Source: Oxobacter pfennigii (GTDB lineage: Bacteria; Bacillota; Clostridia; Clostridiales; Oxobacteraceae). From it: a stretch of 64,000 nucleotides of DNA. The notes beneath the pieces are model-generated. The model saw nothing but the letters and a program-made list of their open reading frames with translations, was not told where the DNA came from and searched no databases. Positions 1 to 9,481 of the stretch are shown one piece after another; position 1 is the first letter of the stretch, and each line of letters starts with the position of its first letter. Both the position numbers and the translations under genes were made by a program. The stretch spans positions 1 to 64,000 of the forward strand of contig NZ_LKET01000062.1 of NCBI RefSeq assembly GCF_001317355.1, in the 5' to 3' direction.

Positions 1-86
1 ACAAAATCAATATCGAAAGCATTGATGCTACAAAAGACTTTTCAATGCGCGAGGTATACGGACTAGATAAGTCTATTAGCGAGTAA
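1..86 (+). CDS. C-terminal end of an unrecognised plus-strand gene (partial)
   Basis: Frame 3 is open from the window edge to a TAA at 84-86 and encodes 27 residues ending VYGLDKSISE. The residue mix (charged, with I/E/D/K alternation) looks like normal protein, and an inverted repeat follows within 25 bases, as expected at a gene end. I do not recognise the family from so short a tail. The frame could be a chance opening, since only 28 codons are visible. Confidence 0.4.
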   Translation, partial: KINIESIDATKDFSMREVYGLDKSISE

Positions 87-106
87 TATTTGATTTAGGC
101 GATTTC

Positions 107-155
107 CAGTTCCGGACAAGTGATTTCTAATGCTCCGGAACTGCGACTTCGTCGC
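107..155. repeat. Inverted repeat plus small hairpin behind the left-edge gene
   Basis: CAGTTCCGGA at 107-116 is the exact reverse complement of TCCGGAACTG at 134-143, with a 17-base loop. It is followed at once by GCGA-CTTCG-TCGC (143-155). It may be a factor-independent terminator or processing site for the plus-strand gene ending at 86, but there is no T-run, so the role is an inference. Confidence 0.5.
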
Positions 156-333
156 ATCGGAATATTCATTATATATTGATTTATTTAAAAATTCCTATTT
201 TAACTGTATGTAAATCATGCGTAAATGACTTTAAACTGTTTTAGTGTACTATCCTACTATTTATATTTCAAGCATAAAATAATTGGAATTATTGTATATG
301 TTTTAAAAATTCAGTAGCTTTATACTAACATAA

Positions 334-1158
334 TTAGTCTTCTCCTATAAGTTTTCCTGCTTCATATCTGAATAATTTATGTTCAGAAGGCTTACTATTT
401 TCATATAGTCCTGTCTCAATAAACCATGTTCCGTCTATTGCGTGTAAACCTGCATAGTCGCTTTTGGTTGCTTCATTTACATCGGCCTTTCCAAATTGAT
501 CATTATTCCATTTGTATATATCTAAATATGGCGGTAAACTTCCTGCAGAGCCAGCAGTTAACTCTACTTGACCATCTCCATCTAAATCAACAATAGTTGG
601 AGAACCCATAGTTAATAAATTTTCCCACTCTTGCTTAGTTTCATTAAAAGAAATTATTTTCATTTCCATATAAGTTGAGCCCATGCCACCTTCGATTTCA
701 ATATCCTTTATACCGTCAGAAGTTCTGTCCTCTAAATTAACATTTACATCATCTATTCTATAATTACTAACAACTCCAATTTCATAAAGCTTATTCTTAT
801 GCTCTAAGAACCCATATATTACACCTTCATCTGGTCTTAAATCAGGATTAATGGTATTGTCAATATATAAATGTATTGTTGCTTCATTTTGGTTTGGCAA
901 ATTACCAAAATAAATACTTTTTCCCTTAACCCATTCTTTTTTAGGTAGACCCTCTTTTAAAGTTTGCTTATGTATCGGCATGAAAGTTAGTTCTATAATA
1001 TCTTTATTAGTATTATCTTTTTCTGAAATATCATTACATTTCTGAACTATATCTCCATCTTTATTTTCATTATTATTACATGCTACAAGTAACAATAAAA
1101 TTGTTATAATTAATATGGTTAATTTTATTTTAGCTTTTGCATTCCTTGAAATTTTCAT
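334..1158 (-). CDS. Putative lipoprotein with an FG-GAP/VCBS-like repeat
   Basis: A 274-residue predicted secreted lipoprotein of unknown function. Residues 1-26 form a signal peptide (basic N-terminus, then a run of I and L) ending in the lipobox L-V-A-C, so Cys27 should be lipid-modified and the protein anchored on the outer face of the membrane. A DLDGDGQVEL segment near residues 191-200 is of the Asp-rich calcium-loop type found in FG-GAP/VCBS beta-propeller repeats. Only one clear repeat is visible. TGGAGG lies 6 bases before the ATG. It stands alone, separated from rpsI by the rpsI terminator. I do not recognise a named family. Confidence 0.75.
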   Translation of the reverse strand: MKISRNAKAKIKLTILIITILLLLVACNNNENKDGDIVQKCNDISEKDNTNKDIIELTFMPIHKQTLKEGLPKKEWVKGKSIYFGNLPNQNEATIHLYIDNTINPDLRPDEGVIYGFLEHKNKLYEIGVVSNYRIDDVNVNLEDRTSDGIKDIEIEGGMGSTYMEMKIISFNETKQEWENLLTMGSPTIVDLDGDGQVELTAGSAGSLPPYLDIYKWNNDQFGKADVNEATKSDYAGLHAIDGTWFIETGLYENSKPSEHKLFRYEAGKLIGED

Positions 1159-1423
1159 TTATCCTCCATAAAACTATTTATATAATTATTGACTGTCAGC
1201 ACATATCATTTAGATATTTTACAAAAGCTTTCTTTTTATAAAAAATTCAGCAATTATAAATATTGCTATAAATATTATACTTTCAAGTTTTAATGAATAA
1301 GATACTAAAACCAAGTTTATTTGTAATAAGTCTATAATCTACTTTTATATATATTTTATCAGAACCAATGTCATTATGCGATAAGATAAGAAAACTTGAT
1401 ATATCATCATGAAACATGCTCTA
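1159..1423. other. AT-rich intergenic region between the lipoprotein gene and rpsI
   Basis: No open frame of note. It holds the ribosome binding site of the lipoprotein gene at its left end, and presumably that gene's promoter, but I could not single out a convincing -35/-10 pair in the very AT-rich sequence. Confidence 0.6.
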
Positions 1424-1452
1424 TAAACAAAGAAAGCCACATTTCTGTGGCT
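1424..1452 (-). terminator. Rho-independent terminator of rplM-rpsI
   Basis: On the minus strand GCCACA-GAAA-TGTGGC forms a six-pair hairpin with a GNRA-type loop, followed by TTTCTTTGTTT. It lies 22 bases past the rpsI stop codon. Confidence 0.88.
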
Positions 1453-1473
1453 CCTTGATTTTGATCATATATA

Positions 1474-1866
1474 TTATCTCTTGCTGAACTGCGGTGCTCT
1501 TCTTGCTTTCTTCAAGCCGTATTTCTTTCTTTCCTTCATCCTTGGATCCCTTGTGAGGAATCCAGCTTTTTTAAGCTCGGATCTTAATTCCAAATCAGCT
1601 TTAAGTAAAGCTCTTGATATTCCATGTCTTAGCGCTCCTGCCTGGCCTGTGTATCCACCACCATGAACATTTGCCACAACGTCAAACTTGCCTGCAGTTC
1701 CTGTAAGAACCAGTGGCTGCTTAACTATTGTCCTTAATGTTTCAAGACCGAAATAATCCTGGATATCCCTTGTGTTAACGGTTATAGCTCCTTCACCGGG
1801 AACCAACCTTACTCTTGCTATTGATTTTTTCCTTCTACCTGTACCGATATATTGTACCTTTGCCAT
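1474..1866 (-). CDS. rpsI: 30S ribosomal protein S9
   Basis: 130 residues, the usual length for bacterial S9 (uS9). It starts [20 protein letters not shown] and ends in the conserved basic tail RRAPQFSKR, whose last Ser-Lys-Arg reaches the P-site tRNA in the 30S subunit. The GTGRRK and [10 protein letters not shown] segments are family signatures. It is the last gene of a two-gene unit with rplM (22 bases upstream), the universal bacterial pairing, and is followed by a strong terminator. Confidence 0.98.
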   Translation of the reverse strand: MAKVQYIGTGRRKKSIARVRLVPGEGAITVNTRDIQDYFGLETLRTIVKQPLVLTGTAGKFDVVANVHGGGYTGQAGALRHGISRALLKADLELRSELKKAGFLTRDPRMKERKKYGLKKARRAPQFSKR

Positions 1867-1888
1867 GGTTTATCCTCCCTTCACGCCT

Positions 1889-2332
1889 TTATTTGTCAGT
1901 TTTAATTTCTAATACTTCGGGCTGCTGAGCCTGATGCTGATGTTCAGGTCCTCTGAAAACCTTTAACTTCTTCAACATCTTTCTTCCTAAAGGTCCTTTA
2001 GGAAGCATTCCTCTAACTGCCTCATAAACTGCAAACTCCGGCTTGGAACTTAAAAGCTGCCTGTATGAAGTTTCTTTAAGGCCGCCGGGATACAATGAAT
2101 GATGCCGGTAAAATTTCTGATCCAGTTTCTTTCCTGTAAGTACTACCTTCTCAGCATTCACTATTATAACGAAATCACCTGTATCCATATGAGGTGTATA
2201 TATTGGTTTATTCTTTCCTCTTAATATTGAAGCAACTTGAGATGCCATTCTTCCCAGAGTTTTTCCCTGAGCGTCTACAACATACCATTTTCTGTTGATA
2301 TCTGCTGGCTTTGCAATATATGTTGTTTTCAT
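1889..2332 (-). CDS. rplM: 50S ribosomal protein L13
   Basis: 147 residues, matching bacterial L13 (uL13), an early-assembly 50S protein. The motifs [17 protein letters not shown] and [12 protein letters not shown] are characteristic. I chose the ATG giving [12 protein letters not shown] because AGGAGGG lies 6 bases before it. A longer frame starting at 2353 would put this ribosome binding site inside the coding region. It is the first gene of the rplM-rpsI unit, with its own promoter and a structured leader. Confidence 0.97.
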   Translation of the reverse strand: MKTTYIAKPADINRKWYVVDAQGKTLGRMASQVASILRGKNKPIYTPHMDTGDFVIIVNAEKVVLTGKKLDQKFYRHHSLYPGGLKETSYRQLLSSKPEFAVYEAVRGMLPKGPLGRKMLKKLKVFRGPEHQHQAQQPEVLEIKTDK

Positions 2333-2469
2333 TTTTTTCCCTCCTATTTTCATAAAAAACTACTTGTCATGGAATTGCTGCAATTCAGCTCGGGATACTG
2401 AAACTTATGCAATCCTATTTTATATCCGTATATATAAAAGATCCGGGGCTAGTGGATCTTTTTACACCA
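2333..2469 (-). promoter_or_regulatory. Structured rplM leader (L13-leader type)
   Basis: About 137 transcribed bases separate the rplM promoter from its start codon. Nine-base arms at 2436-2444 and 2454-2462 form a hairpin near the 5' end, and a second GC-rich stretch lies around 2370-2395. Firmicutes carry an autoregulatory L13 leader in this position; the match here rests on location and hairpin only, not on a covariance model. Confidence 0.5.
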
Positions 2470-2475
2470 CTAAAT

Positions 2476-2504
2476 ATTGTAATACAATTAGCCTGGTGTG
2501 TCAA
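2476..2504 (-). promoter_or_regulatory. Sigma-A promoter of rplM-rpsI
   Basis: TTGACA at 2504-2499, 17-base spacer, TACAAT at 2481-2476. It lies in the gap after truA, so rplM-rpsI can be expressed separately from the upstream operon. Confidence 0.85.
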
Positions 2505-2540
2505 GGAATACTTAGAAATTCCAGGCCTTCACGAAGCTTT

Positions 2541-3275
2541 TTAATAATATACCTCCTCTAAGCATAAGCCTTGAGGCGGGGCAGTCTTTCCTGCTCTTTC
2601 CCTGTCTTTGCTCTCTATTATCCTTGTTATGTCATTTGGGCTTATTATGCCCCTTCCTATGTCAATCAAGGTCCCTGATATTATTCTAACCATATTATAA
2701 AGAAAACCGTCAGCTTCTATATAAAGCTTTATAATATCATCTGAATGTACGAGATTCAGAAGCCTTATGGTCCTTATGGTGGTCTTGACAGAACTCCCTG
2801 TGGACATAAAGGCCGAAAAATCCTGGGTGCCTAAAAAATATTTACAGGCTTCCCTCATACTGTCGATACAAAGCGGGTACCACACATGGGCAGCAAAATT
2901 TCTCAATAAGGGTGATGACACTCTTCTGTTCAATATGGTATAAGAATACCTCTTTCCCGTACTGCTGTAACGGCTGTGAAAATTCTCATCCACATATTGT
3001 GCATCAAGAATTGCTATATCCTCCGGCAGCTTGCTGTTTATAGCCGCTGCAATGCTTTTCTCGGGTATCGTTGTGTCACAGAAGAAATTGGCTGTCATTC
3101 CCTTAGCATGAACTCCTGCGTCAGTCCTGCTGGAGCCTGTAAGATTGATACTTTGGCCAGTGACAGTTATGATAGCTTTTTCAATAGATTCCTGGATGGA
3201 AACAGAATTTTTCTGTATCTGCCATCCGCTATAATTAGTCCCGTCATATTCAATTGTCAATTTAATGTTTCTCAT
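2541..3275 (-). CDS. truA: tRNA pseudouridine(38-40) synthase TruA
   Basis: 244 residues, normal TruA length. The enzyme converts uridines 38-40 of the tRNA anticodon arm to pseudouridine. The catalytic aspartate is Asp52 in the signature SSRTDAGVHA, and the N-terminal EYDGTNYSGWQ motif is typical. The C-terminal half carries the FLYNMVRIISGTLIDIG segment of the family. It sits directly downstream of ecfT, the conserved Firmicutes order ecfA1-ecfA2-ecfT-truA-rplM-rpsI. Confidence 0.97.
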   Translation of the reverse strand: MRNIKLTIEYDGTNYSGWQIQKNSVSIQESIEKAIITVTGQSINLTGSSRTDAGVHAKGMTANFFCDTTIPEKSIAAAINSKLPEDIAILDAQYVDENFHSRYSSTGKRYSYTILNRRVSSPLLRNFAAHVWYPLCIDSMREACKYFLGTQDFSAFMSTGSSVKTTIRTIRLLNLVHSDDIIKLYIEADGFLYNMVRIISGTLIDIGRGIISPNDITRIIESKDRERAGKTAPPQGLCLEEVYY

Positions 3276-3311
3276 AGCTTTAACCCCGATTATAAAAATA
3301 TGGGTATCATA

Positions 3312-4109
3312 CTATAAAAATCTGCTGTACACTGAAACAGCTACCAACAGGACAATTATTGCCATTGCTGCCTTATCTATGTTTTTTATTTTAAGCTGCT
3401 TTAAGCGGGTGCGGTTTACCCCACCCCTGTAGCATCTTGCCTCCATAGCCATGGCTAAATCATCGGCTCTTCGAAAGGAACTGATAAAGAGAGGCACTAA
3501 TAATGGCACCATGTTCTTTGCCCGGTTTACGATGTTTCCTGATTCAAAATCCGCACCCCTTGCCATTTGAGCCTTCATTATCTTATCTGTTTCATCTAAA
3601 AGCGTAGGTATGAACCTTAGGGCTATGGTCATCATCATTGCCAGTTCATGAGCAGGCACGCCTATTCTTTTTAAAGGGTTTAAAAGGTGCTCAATACCGT
3701 CTGTAAGGGATATTGGGGATGTGGTTAAGGTCAGTACTGAGGTACCTATGATGAGAAAAATCAGCCTTAAAATCATAAAGGCAGCCAGCCTTAAGCCTTC
3801 ATAAGTAATAACTAAAGGCCCTAATCTGTATAACTCTGTACCTGTTGTCAAAAACATATTTAAAAGTCCCGTTATTATCAAAATAGCAAGAATAGGCTTT
3901 AAGCCTTTAAAAATATATTTGACTGGAATGCGAGAAATTATAATCACCGAAATAAGAAATATTAAATTAGGAACATAGCCTAAAAAATTATTAATAATAA
4001 AAAGATTTATCATAAAAATGAAGGTGGCAGATATTTTAACTCTGGGGTCAAGATTATGGATGGAGGAATCTCCGGGCAGGTATTGCCCTATTGTAATATC
4101 CTTTATCAT
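3312..4109 (-). CDS. ecfT: ECF transporter transmembrane component EcfT
   Basis: 265 residues with about five to six hydrophobic membrane segments (roughly residues 26-60, 72-88, 105-130 and 240-262). The two Ala-Arg coupling motifs of EcfT, ARG at 183-185 and ARC at 224-226, follow the membrane core and dock on the two ATPases. Its start codon overlaps the ecfA2 stop by four bases, suggesting translational coupling. It forms the shared energy-coupling module for vitamin or metal uptake; no substrate-binding S component is in the window, so the substrates are unknown. Confidence 0.95.
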   Translation of the reverse strand: MIKDITIGQYLPGDSSIHNLDPRVKISATFIFMINLFIINNFLGYVPNLIFLISVIIISRIPVKYIFKGLKPILAILIITGLLNMFLTTGTELYRLGPLVITYEGLRLAAFMILRLIFLIIGTSVLTLTTSPISLTDGIEHLLNPLKRIGVPAHELAMMMTIALRFIPTLLDETDKIMKAQMARGADFESGNIVNRAKNMVPLLVPLFISSFRRADDLAMAMEARCYRGGVNRTRLKQLKIKNIDKAAMAIIVLLVAVSVYSRFL

Positions 4110-4966
4110 GATTTCCTGCTCCTTAAAAACTTAATAATTTCCTGTTTGGCTTCTTCAATTGTCAGAACATCATCTTTGAAGTCAATACCTTTTGATTTAA
4201 GTTCCCTAGCCAGAGCCGTAACTTGAGGAATACCCAGGCCTACCTTTATCAAAGTATCTGCTTCCTTGAATATATCCTTGGGACTTCCCGTTAAAATACA
4301 TCTTCCTTCATTCATGACTATTATTCTGTCTACCAGTTTTGCAATATCCTCCATACTGTGAGATACCAGTATGGTGGTTTTGTTGTATTTATCATGTAAG
4401 CTTTTAATCTCCCCTAAAATTGCATCCCTGCCTCTTGGATCCAAGCCTGCCGTAGGTTCATCCAGTATTAAAACCTTGGGATCCATAGCCAGTACCCCTG
4501 CAATTGCAACTCTTCTCCGCTGGCCTCCGCTTAAGTCAAAGGGAGATTTAACTTTGCTTTCTTCGTAATCAAGTCCCACCATCTCCAAAGCCTGGCGCAC
4601 TTTCAAATCCACTTCTTCATTGCTTAAACCTAAGTTTTTAGGGCCAAAGGCTACATCTTTATACACAGTTTCCTCAAAGAGCTGATGTTCGGGATACTGA
4701 AAGACCAGGCCTACCTTTTGCCTTACGGCCTTTAAATTGGTACCTTTAGCTGTTATCTCTATATCATCTACAAATATCTTTCCTGAGCTGGCTTTTAAAA
4801 GCCCGTTTAAATGCTGAACCAGGGTGGATTTACCGGAACCCGTATGTCCTATAAGGCCTACAAATTCACCGTCATTTATTTGCAGTGTAACATTGTCAAG
4901 GGCAGTTGATTCAAATGGTGTTCCCGGCATATATATATATGTAAGATTCTCTACTTTTATCGGCAT
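4106..4966 (-). CDS. ecfA2: ECF transporter ATPase A2
   Basis: 286 residues, ABC ATPase. Walker A is GHTGSGKST, the signature is [13 protein letters not shown], and Walker B is [13 protein letters not shown]. The start [19 protein letters not shown] with the Q-loop context [15 protein letters not shown] is typical of the second ATPase of the energy-coupling module. It overlaps ecfA1 by 10 bases and ecfT by 4, so the three subunits are translationally linked. It pairs with EcfA1 on the cytoplasmic side of EcfT to drive substrate uptake. Confidence 0.95.
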   Translation of the reverse strand: MPIKVENLTYIYMPGTPFESTALDNVTLQINDGEFVGLIGHTGSGKSTLVQHLNGLLKASSGKIFVDDIEITAKGTNLKAVRQKVGLVFQYPEHQLFEETVYKDVAFGPKNLGLSNEEVDLKVRQALEMVGLDYEESKVKSPFDLSGGQRRRVAIAGVLAMDPKVLILDEPTAGLDPRGRDAILGEIKSLHDKYNKTTILVSHSMEDIAKLVDRIIVMNEGRCILTGSPKDIFKEADTLIKVGLGIPQVTALARELKSKGIDFKDDVLTIEEAKQEIIKFLRSRKS

Positions 4967-5793
4967 AGCTGCACCACCATTTCATCAATTGTAAGAGTAT
5001 CGGGACTTATATCTATGCCTTCTTTTTTTAATTCAAAGGCAAGTTCAGTCATCTGAGGTACGTCCAGTCCTATGCTTTTTAGCTCCTCAACCTTTGAGAA
5101 TACTTCTTTTGGAGTGCCCGACAATACTACTTTTCCTTCCTCCATCACAATTACCCTGTCTGCATCTACCGCTTCTTCCATATAATGGGTAATAAGGATG
5201 ATGGTTATACCCTCCTCCTTATTAAGTTTTTTGATGGTATTGATAACTTCCTTCCTTCCTGAAGGATCAAGCATGGCGGTAGGCTCATCCAAAACTATGC
5301 ACTCAGGTTTCATTGAAATTACTCCGGCAATTGCAACTCTTTGCTTTTGGCCTCCCGAAAGCAAATGAGGACCATGCTTCATAAACTGGTACATGTCTAC
5401 TGACTTTAATGATTCATCCACTCTTTTTCTGATTTCTCCCGGCTCAACACCAAGATTTTCAGGTCCAAAGGCTACATCTTCTTCAACGATGGTAGCAACT
5501 ATCTGGTTATCGGGATTTTGGAAAACCATCCCTGCAGCCTGCCTTATATCCCATAGATATTTTTCTTCACCGGTATCCATGCCCTTAACATATATTTTTC
5601 CTGAAGTGGGGAGCAATAATGCATTCATATGCTTTGCAAGGGTGGATTTTCCTGAGCCATTATGGCCGATTATAACAACAAATTCACCTTTTTTTATGTC
5701 AATATTCACTTTATTTAACGCTGATATCTCTTCTTTATTTTCATCAGTTTTATATTGATAATTCAGATCTTTTGTTTCAATCATTTTCTCCAT
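4957..5793 (-). CDS. ecfA1: ECF transporter ATPase A1
   Basis: 278 residues, ABC ATPase with Walker [10 protein letters not shown], signature [13 protein letters not shown] and Walker [14 protein letters not shown]. The [25 protein letters not shown]-loop region separates A1 from A2 in this family. Two ATGs (5793 and 5784) are possible; the first is kept because AAGGTG precedes it at a normal distance. It is the first of the ecfA1-ecfA2-ecfT genes, located after rplQ across a gap with an inverted repeat. Confidence 0.94.
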   Translation of the reverse strand: MEKMIETKDLNYQYKTDENKEEISALNKVNIDIKKGEFVVIIGHNGSGKSTLAKHMNALLLPTSGKIYVKGMDTGEEKYLWDIRQAAGMVFQNPDNQIVATIVEEDVAFGPENLGVEPGEIRKRVDESLKSVDMYQFMKHGPHLLSGGQKQRVAIAGVISMKPECIVLDEPTAMLDPSGRKEVINTIKKLNKEEGITIILITHYMEEAVDADRVIVMEEGKVVLSGTPKEVFSKVEELKSIGLDVPQMTELAFELKKEGIDISPDTLTIDEMVVQLCR

Positions 5794-5834
5794 TATTACA
5801 CCTTCTCTTTGGAGGTCAGAAATTAAATAAATTA

Positions 5835-5875
5835 GGGACTAAGTTAGCAAACTTTTCTACACATAACTTAATCCC
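5835..5875 (-). terminator. Possible terminator between rplQ and ecfA1
   Basis: Twelve-base arms (5835-5846 and 5864-5875, one G-U pair) enclose a 17-base loop and are followed on the minus strand by TAATTTATTTAATTT. The stem is good but the U-tract is interrupted, so partial termination is the most I can infer. Confidence 0.45.
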
Positions 5876-5898
5876 TCAAGATGTCTAAATCAAAATAA

Positions 5899-6240
5899 TT
5901 AAACTAGCTCCAATATAGCCATTTCGGCTGCATCGCCTCTTCTTGGACCTTCTTTAAGAATTCTGGTGTAGCCACCGCTTCTTTCAGAATACTTGGGAGC
6001 TATTTTTGTAAACAAATCGGTCACAACTGTTTCATCAAGCAAGTATGAAAGCGCCTGACGCCTTGCATGTAAATCCCCTCTTTTGCCAAGGGTAATCATC
6101 TTTTCAGCTATGCTTTTTACTTCCTTAGCTCTCATCACAGTTGTGCGGACCTTGCCATATTTCAAGAAGCTTGTTGTGAGGTTTCTAAGCATAGCAACCC
6201 TTTCATTTGTCGGGCGACCAAGCTTTCTATGTTCAGCCAT
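5899..6240 (-). CDS. rplQ: 50S ribosomal protein L17
   Basis: 113 residues, the short Firmicutes form of L17 (bL17), which sits near the peptide exit tunnel. It starts [21 protein letters not shown], with the conserved LGR...R.AMLRNL core, and ends MAILELV. It follows rpoA after 13 bases, the usual end of the alpha operon (rpsM-rpsK-rpsD-rpoA-rplQ). Confidence 0.97.
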   Translation of the reverse strand: MAEHRKLGRPTNERVAMLRNLTTSFLKYGKVRTTVMRAKEVKSIAEKMITLGKRGDLHARRQALSYLLDETVVTDLFTKIAPKYSERSGGYTRILKEGPRRGDAAEMAILELV

Positions 6241-6253
6241 GTAATTCCCTCCT

Positions 6254-7201
6254 TTACTCTTCGCTCTGTTTTAAACCTAACCCTAATGCAGCCAGTTTTT
6301 GTTCAACCTCTTCAAGGGACTTCTTACCGAGATTCCTTACCTTCATCATATCTTCAACAGACCTCTGAGTGAGTTCCTCCACAGTATTTATTCCTGCGCG
6401 CTTCAGGCAGTTATAAGATCTTACTGAGAGGTCGAGCTCTTCAATTGTCATGTCGAGCACTTTTTCCTTCTTGTCTTCTTCCTTTTCAACCATGATATTC
6501 ACATCTGATACATGATCGGTTAAAGTCATAAAGAGTTTAAGGTGCTCAATCAAAACTTTTGCAGCAAGACTCAATGATTCGTCGGGTTTTATTGTTCCAT
6601 TGGTCCATATTTCAAAAGTAAGTTTATCGTAATCAGTTACCTGGCCGACACGAGTGTCTTCTACGCTGTAATTAATTCTCTTAACCGGTGTATAGATTGA
6701 ATCAACAGGGATCATACCGATGGGCTGGTTTGCTTCCTTGTTCTTTTCTGCCGGAACATAACCCCTGCCCTTATCGATATTGATTTCCATATATAATCTT
6801 GCATCTTCACTTAATGTGGCGATATGCATATCCTTGTTGATTATCTCTACATCGCCTTCACTCCTGATATCACCTGCAGTAACTTCTCCTTCACCGCGGG
6901 TGTCAATGTAAACCGTCCTTGGCCCGTCTCCATTAATTTTTAATGCAAGACTCTTAAGGTTTAAGATTATTTCAGTGACATCCTCTTTTACTCCAGGTAC
7001 CGTTGAGAATTCGTGAAGCACGCCGTCAATCTTTATGGATGTAACAGCTGCTCCGGGCAGAGAGGATAGGAGAATTCTTCTTAATGAATTACCAAGGGTA
7101 GTTCCGTAACCTCTTTCCAATGGTTCTATTACAAACTTGCCATAGCTGCCGTCTTCGCTTGTCTCAACGCATTCTATTTTGGGCTTTTCTATTTCAATCA
7201 T
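6254..7201 (-). CDS. rpoA: RNA polymerase alpha subunit
   Basis: 315 residues, standard length. The N-terminal domain (about 1-230) has the assembly motif [34 protein letters not shown] linker near 240-250 joins a C-terminal domain (about 252-312) with two helix-hairpin-helix-like segments, [17 protein letters not shown] and [16 protein letters not shown], that contact UP elements and activators. The alpha dimer nucleates assembly of RNA polymerase. It lies between rpsD and rplQ. Confidence 0.98.
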   Translation of the reverse strand: MIEIEKPKIECVETSEDGSYGKFVIEPLERGYGTTLGNSLRRILLSSLPGAAVTSIKIDGVLHEFSTVPGVKEDVTEIILNLKSLALKINGDGPRTVYIDTRGEGEVTAGDIRSEGDVEIINKDMHIATLSEDARLYMEINIDKGRGYVPAEKNKEANQPIGMIPVDSIYTPVKRINYSVEDTRVGQVTDYDKLTFEIWTNGTIKPDESLSLAAKVLIEHLKLFMTLTDHVSDVNIMVEKEEDKKEKVLDMTIEELDLSVRSYNCLKRAGINTVEELTQRSVEDMMKVRNLGKKSLEEVEQKLAALGLGLKQSEE

Positions 7202-7264
7202 ACCTATGAAACCCTCCTTTTGAATTTCTTATTACTATATTGAGGGCAATTAATCCTACATTAA

Positions 7265-7885
7265 TTATTTAGAATATAACTCAACAATCAGTGTTTCTTG
7301 TACTGGTATATCGATATCTTCTCTCTTAGGATCTGCAATAACCTTTCCCTCAAGTTTATCCATTTCTACAGATAACCATTGCGGAGTAGTTACAGCGACC
7401 TCTGCTAAAGCTTTGAACTTTTCGCTGCTTCTGCTGCTTTCCTTGACAGCTATAACATCTCCAACCGAAATCTTATATGAAGGTATGTTAACCTTCTTTC
7501 CGTTTACAGTAAAATGTCCGTGATTAACCAGCTGTCTTGCTTCTGTTCTTGAGCTTGCGAATCCTAATCTGAAAACAACGTTATCCAATCTTGTTTCCAA
7601 AAGCTTCAGGAGATTTTCACCGGTGATACCTTTCTTCCTGTCTGCTTTTTCATAATATTCTCTGAACTGGGTTTCAAGGATACCATATATTCTCCTGGCT
7701 TTTTGCTTTTCTCTCAACTGAACACCATAGTTTGAAAGCTTCTTTCTGCTTTGGCCATGTTGTCCGGGAGCATATGTTCTTTTTTGTACGGAACACTTGT
7801 CAGAATAACATCTATCTCCCTTTAAGAAAAGCTTTATGCCTTCTCTTCTGCATAATCTGCATACCGGGCCTGTATATCTTGCCAT
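7265..7885 (-). CDS. rpsD: 30S ribosomal protein S4
   Basis: 206 residues. It is the zinc-binding form, with Cys9, Cys12, Cys26 and Cys31 at the N-terminus, followed by an S4 RNA-binding domain (about 95-160: [26 protein letters not shown]). S4 starts 16S rRNA 5'-domain assembly and is a known translational autoregulator in several phyla. The gene lies in the alpha operon rather than standing alone as in Bacillus. Confidence 0.98.
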   Translation of the reverse strand: MARYTGPVCRLCRREGIKLFLKGDRCYSDKCSVQKRTYAPGQHGQSRKKLSNYGVQLREKQKARRIYGILETQFREYYEKADRKKGITGENLLKLLETRLDNVVFRLGFASSRTEARQLVNHGHFTVNGKKVNIPSYKISVGDVIAVKESSRSSEKFKALAEVAVTTPQWLSVEMDKLEGKVIADPKREDIDIPVQETLIVELYSK

Positions 7886-7905
7886 GTTTTTTGCACCTCC
7901 TTAAG

Positions 7906-8307
7906 TTATACTCTTCTGCGTTTAGGTGGTCTGCAGCCATTATGAGGAATAGGTGTAACATCCTTTATAAGGCTGACTTCCAATCCTGCCGCCTGTAGTG
8001 ATCTGATAGCTGCTTCTCTGCCTGAACCAGGTCCCTTAACGAAAACCTCTACAGACTTTAAGCCATGTTCCATTGCTGATTTTGCAGCTGTTTCTGCAGC
8101 CATCTGAGCAGCGTAGGGAGTGCTTTTCCTTGAACCTCTGAATCCAAGTCCGCCGGCACTGGCCCATGAAAGAGCATTTCCAGTTGTGTCAGTTAAAGTA
8201 ACAATTGTATTATTAAATGTTGATTGTATGTGGGCTGCGCCGCGTTCAACATTTTTGCGTTCTCTTCTCTTGCGAGTAACCTTTTTACCCTTAGGTTGAG
8301 CTGCCAT
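7906..8307 (-). CDS. rpsK: 30S ribosomal protein S11
   Basis: 133 residues, uS11. The basic N-terminus ([14 protein letters not shown]) precedes the conserved [16 protein letters not shown] core, and the tail ends [13 protein letters not shown]. It forms part of the 30S platform near the E site. Tightly packed between rpsM (16 bases) and rpsD (20 bases), with AAGGAGGGAAATGA upstream of the ATG. Confidence 0.98.
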   Translation of the reverse strand: MAAQPKGKKVTRKRRERKNVERGAAHIQSTFNNTIVTLTDTTGNALSWASAGGLGFRGSRKSTPYAAQMAAETAAKSAMEHGLKSVEVFVKGPGSGREAAIRSLQAAGLEVSLIKDVTPIPHNGCRPPKRRRV

Positions 8308-8323
8308 TCATTTCCCTCCTTAA

Positions 8324-8695
8324 TTATTTTTTCCTTCTTACGCCAACAGTCCTCTTAGGTCCTTTTCTGGTCCTTGCGTTTGTCTTGGTCTTCTGTCCTC
8401 TGACCGGAAGTCCTCTTCTGTGACGTATTCCTCTATAACAACCAATTTCCACTAGCCTTTTTATACTAAGGGAAACATCTCTTCTTAAATCACCTTCAAC
8501 TTTGAAGCTTTTATCTATATATTCCCTTAATTTGTTGACTTCTGCTTCTGTAAGATCTTTAACTCTGGTATCAGGGCTTATGCCTGTTTCCTGGAGTATC
8601 TTATTGGCTCTTGGTCTCCCTATGCCAAATATATAAGTAAGACCTATTTCTGCCCTTTTTTCTCTTGGTAGGTCAACACCTGCTATTCTAGCCAT
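8324..8695 (-). CDS. rpsM: 30S ribosomal protein S13
   Basis: 123 residues, uS13. It starts [26 protein letters not shown], carries the helix-two-turns-helix RNA-binding region, and ends in the basic tail [16 protein letters not shown] that reaches the P-site tRNA. The [19 protein letters not shown] signature is complete. It starts the alpha operon after a 112-base gap from rpmJ. Confidence 0.98.
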   Translation of the reverse strand: MARIAGVDLPREKRAEIGLTYIFGIGRPRANKILQETGISPDTRVKDLTEAEVNKLREYIDKSFKVEGDLRRDVSLSIKRLVEIGCYRGIRHRRGLPVRGQKTKTNARTRKGPKRTVGVRRKK

Positions 8696-8807
8696 TAATT
8701 ACTTACACCTCCTGGTTTTAATTTGTGTATTTATTAAATCAGTCTATAAGGACATCCATACAATAGTATTTGATGCAGCCGCTCCCATATAGTACTAATT
8801 TGTTTTA

Positions 8808-8921
8808 TTAACCTTGCTTTTGTTTATGTTTCGCGTTTTCACAGATAACCATCACTTTGCCATGTCTTTTAATTATCTTGCATTTTTCACATATAGGTTT
8901 TACCGATGGCCTTACCTTCAT
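8808..8921 (-). CDS. rpmJ: 50S ribosomal protein L36
   Basis: 37 residues, read directly: [20 protein letters not shown] followed by a short tail ending KHKQKQG. It keeps the zinc ribbon residues Cys11, Cys14, Cys27 and His32, so this is the zinc-binding (C+) form. AGGAGGG lies 6 bases before the ATG. It sits between infA and rpsM, as in most bacteria, and finishes the 50S subunit near domain VI of 23S rRNA. Confidence 0.96.
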   Translation of the reverse strand: MKVRPSVKPICEKCKIIKRHGKVMVICENAKHKQKQG

Positions 8922-8934
8922 GGCTTACCCTCCT

Positions 8935-9153
8935 TTATTTTGCTCTCCACGTTATACGTCCTCGAGTTAAATCATAGGGCGATAATTCTATGGTGACCTT
9001 ATCTCCTGGAAGAATCCTTATAAAATTCATTCTTAATTTTCCTGATATATGAGCGAGTACTTTATGCCCATTTTCTAATTCTACCTGAAACATTGCATTT
9101 GGTAAAGCCTCGATAACAGTACCCTGCAACTCTACAACATCATCTTTAGACAT
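8935..9153 (-). CDS. infA: Translation initiation factor IF-1
   Basis: 72 residues from [20 protein letters not shown], exactly the usual IF-1 length, with a single S1/OB fold. It occupies the A site of the 30S subunit during initiation. A longer frame begins at 9189, but the 12 extra codons read through the AGGAGG ribosome binding site and are not part of IF-1; the chosen ATG lies 12 bases after that site, somewhat far but acceptable. It follows the KOW-protein gene. Confidence 0.96.
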   Translation of the reverse strand: MSKDDVVELQGTVIEALPNAMFQVELENGHKVLAHISGKLRMNFIRILPGDKVTIELSPYDLTRGRITWRAK

Positions 9154-9181
9154 AAGGTAATCAAACCTCCTTATAATTAGA

Positions 9182-9460
9182 TTAATCAATCAAACCCAGT
9201 GACTTCAAACTGTTTTTTATATCACCATTGCTTATTCTCATATTGGATTCAATTTTTGCTTTGACATCATGTGCTACATGATTATGAACATCGAGATGTT
9301 TGATTTTCTTCCTCTTGGGCTTTTCAACCTTTCTCAATTCTCCGTCACAAATCAATGCGTATTCCTTCCCGTCCAAACCCATGACGACAAAGTATTTGTC
9401 CTTATCTCTTCCTGCTTTCGAACGTACTATTTGCCCCAGAATAATTCTTTCTGACTCCAA
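9182..9460 (-). CDS. KOW-domain RNA-binding protein (L14e-like)
   Basis: 92 residues starting at a TTG with GAGGTG seven bases upstream. The N-terminal 40 residues ([20 protein letters not shown]) form a KOW motif like that of archaeal and eukaryotic L14e/L27e. The basic stretch [13 protein letters not shown] near residue 50 should bind RNA. Clostridia and some other Gram-positives carry such a gene between map and infA; its ribosomal or regulatory function is not established. Confidence 0.85.
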   Translation of the reverse strand: MESERIILGQIVRSKAGRDKDKYFVVMGLDGKEYALICDGELRKVEKPKRKKIKHLDVHNHVAHDVKAKIESNMRISNGDIKNSLKSLGLID

Positions 9461-9481
9461 TGATGTTCACCTCATTTTAGC

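Noticed and set aside
2295-2561. 88-codon plus-strand open frame over the rplM leader
   Set aside because: It is antisense to the rplM start, leader and promoter, with no ribosome binding site of its own.
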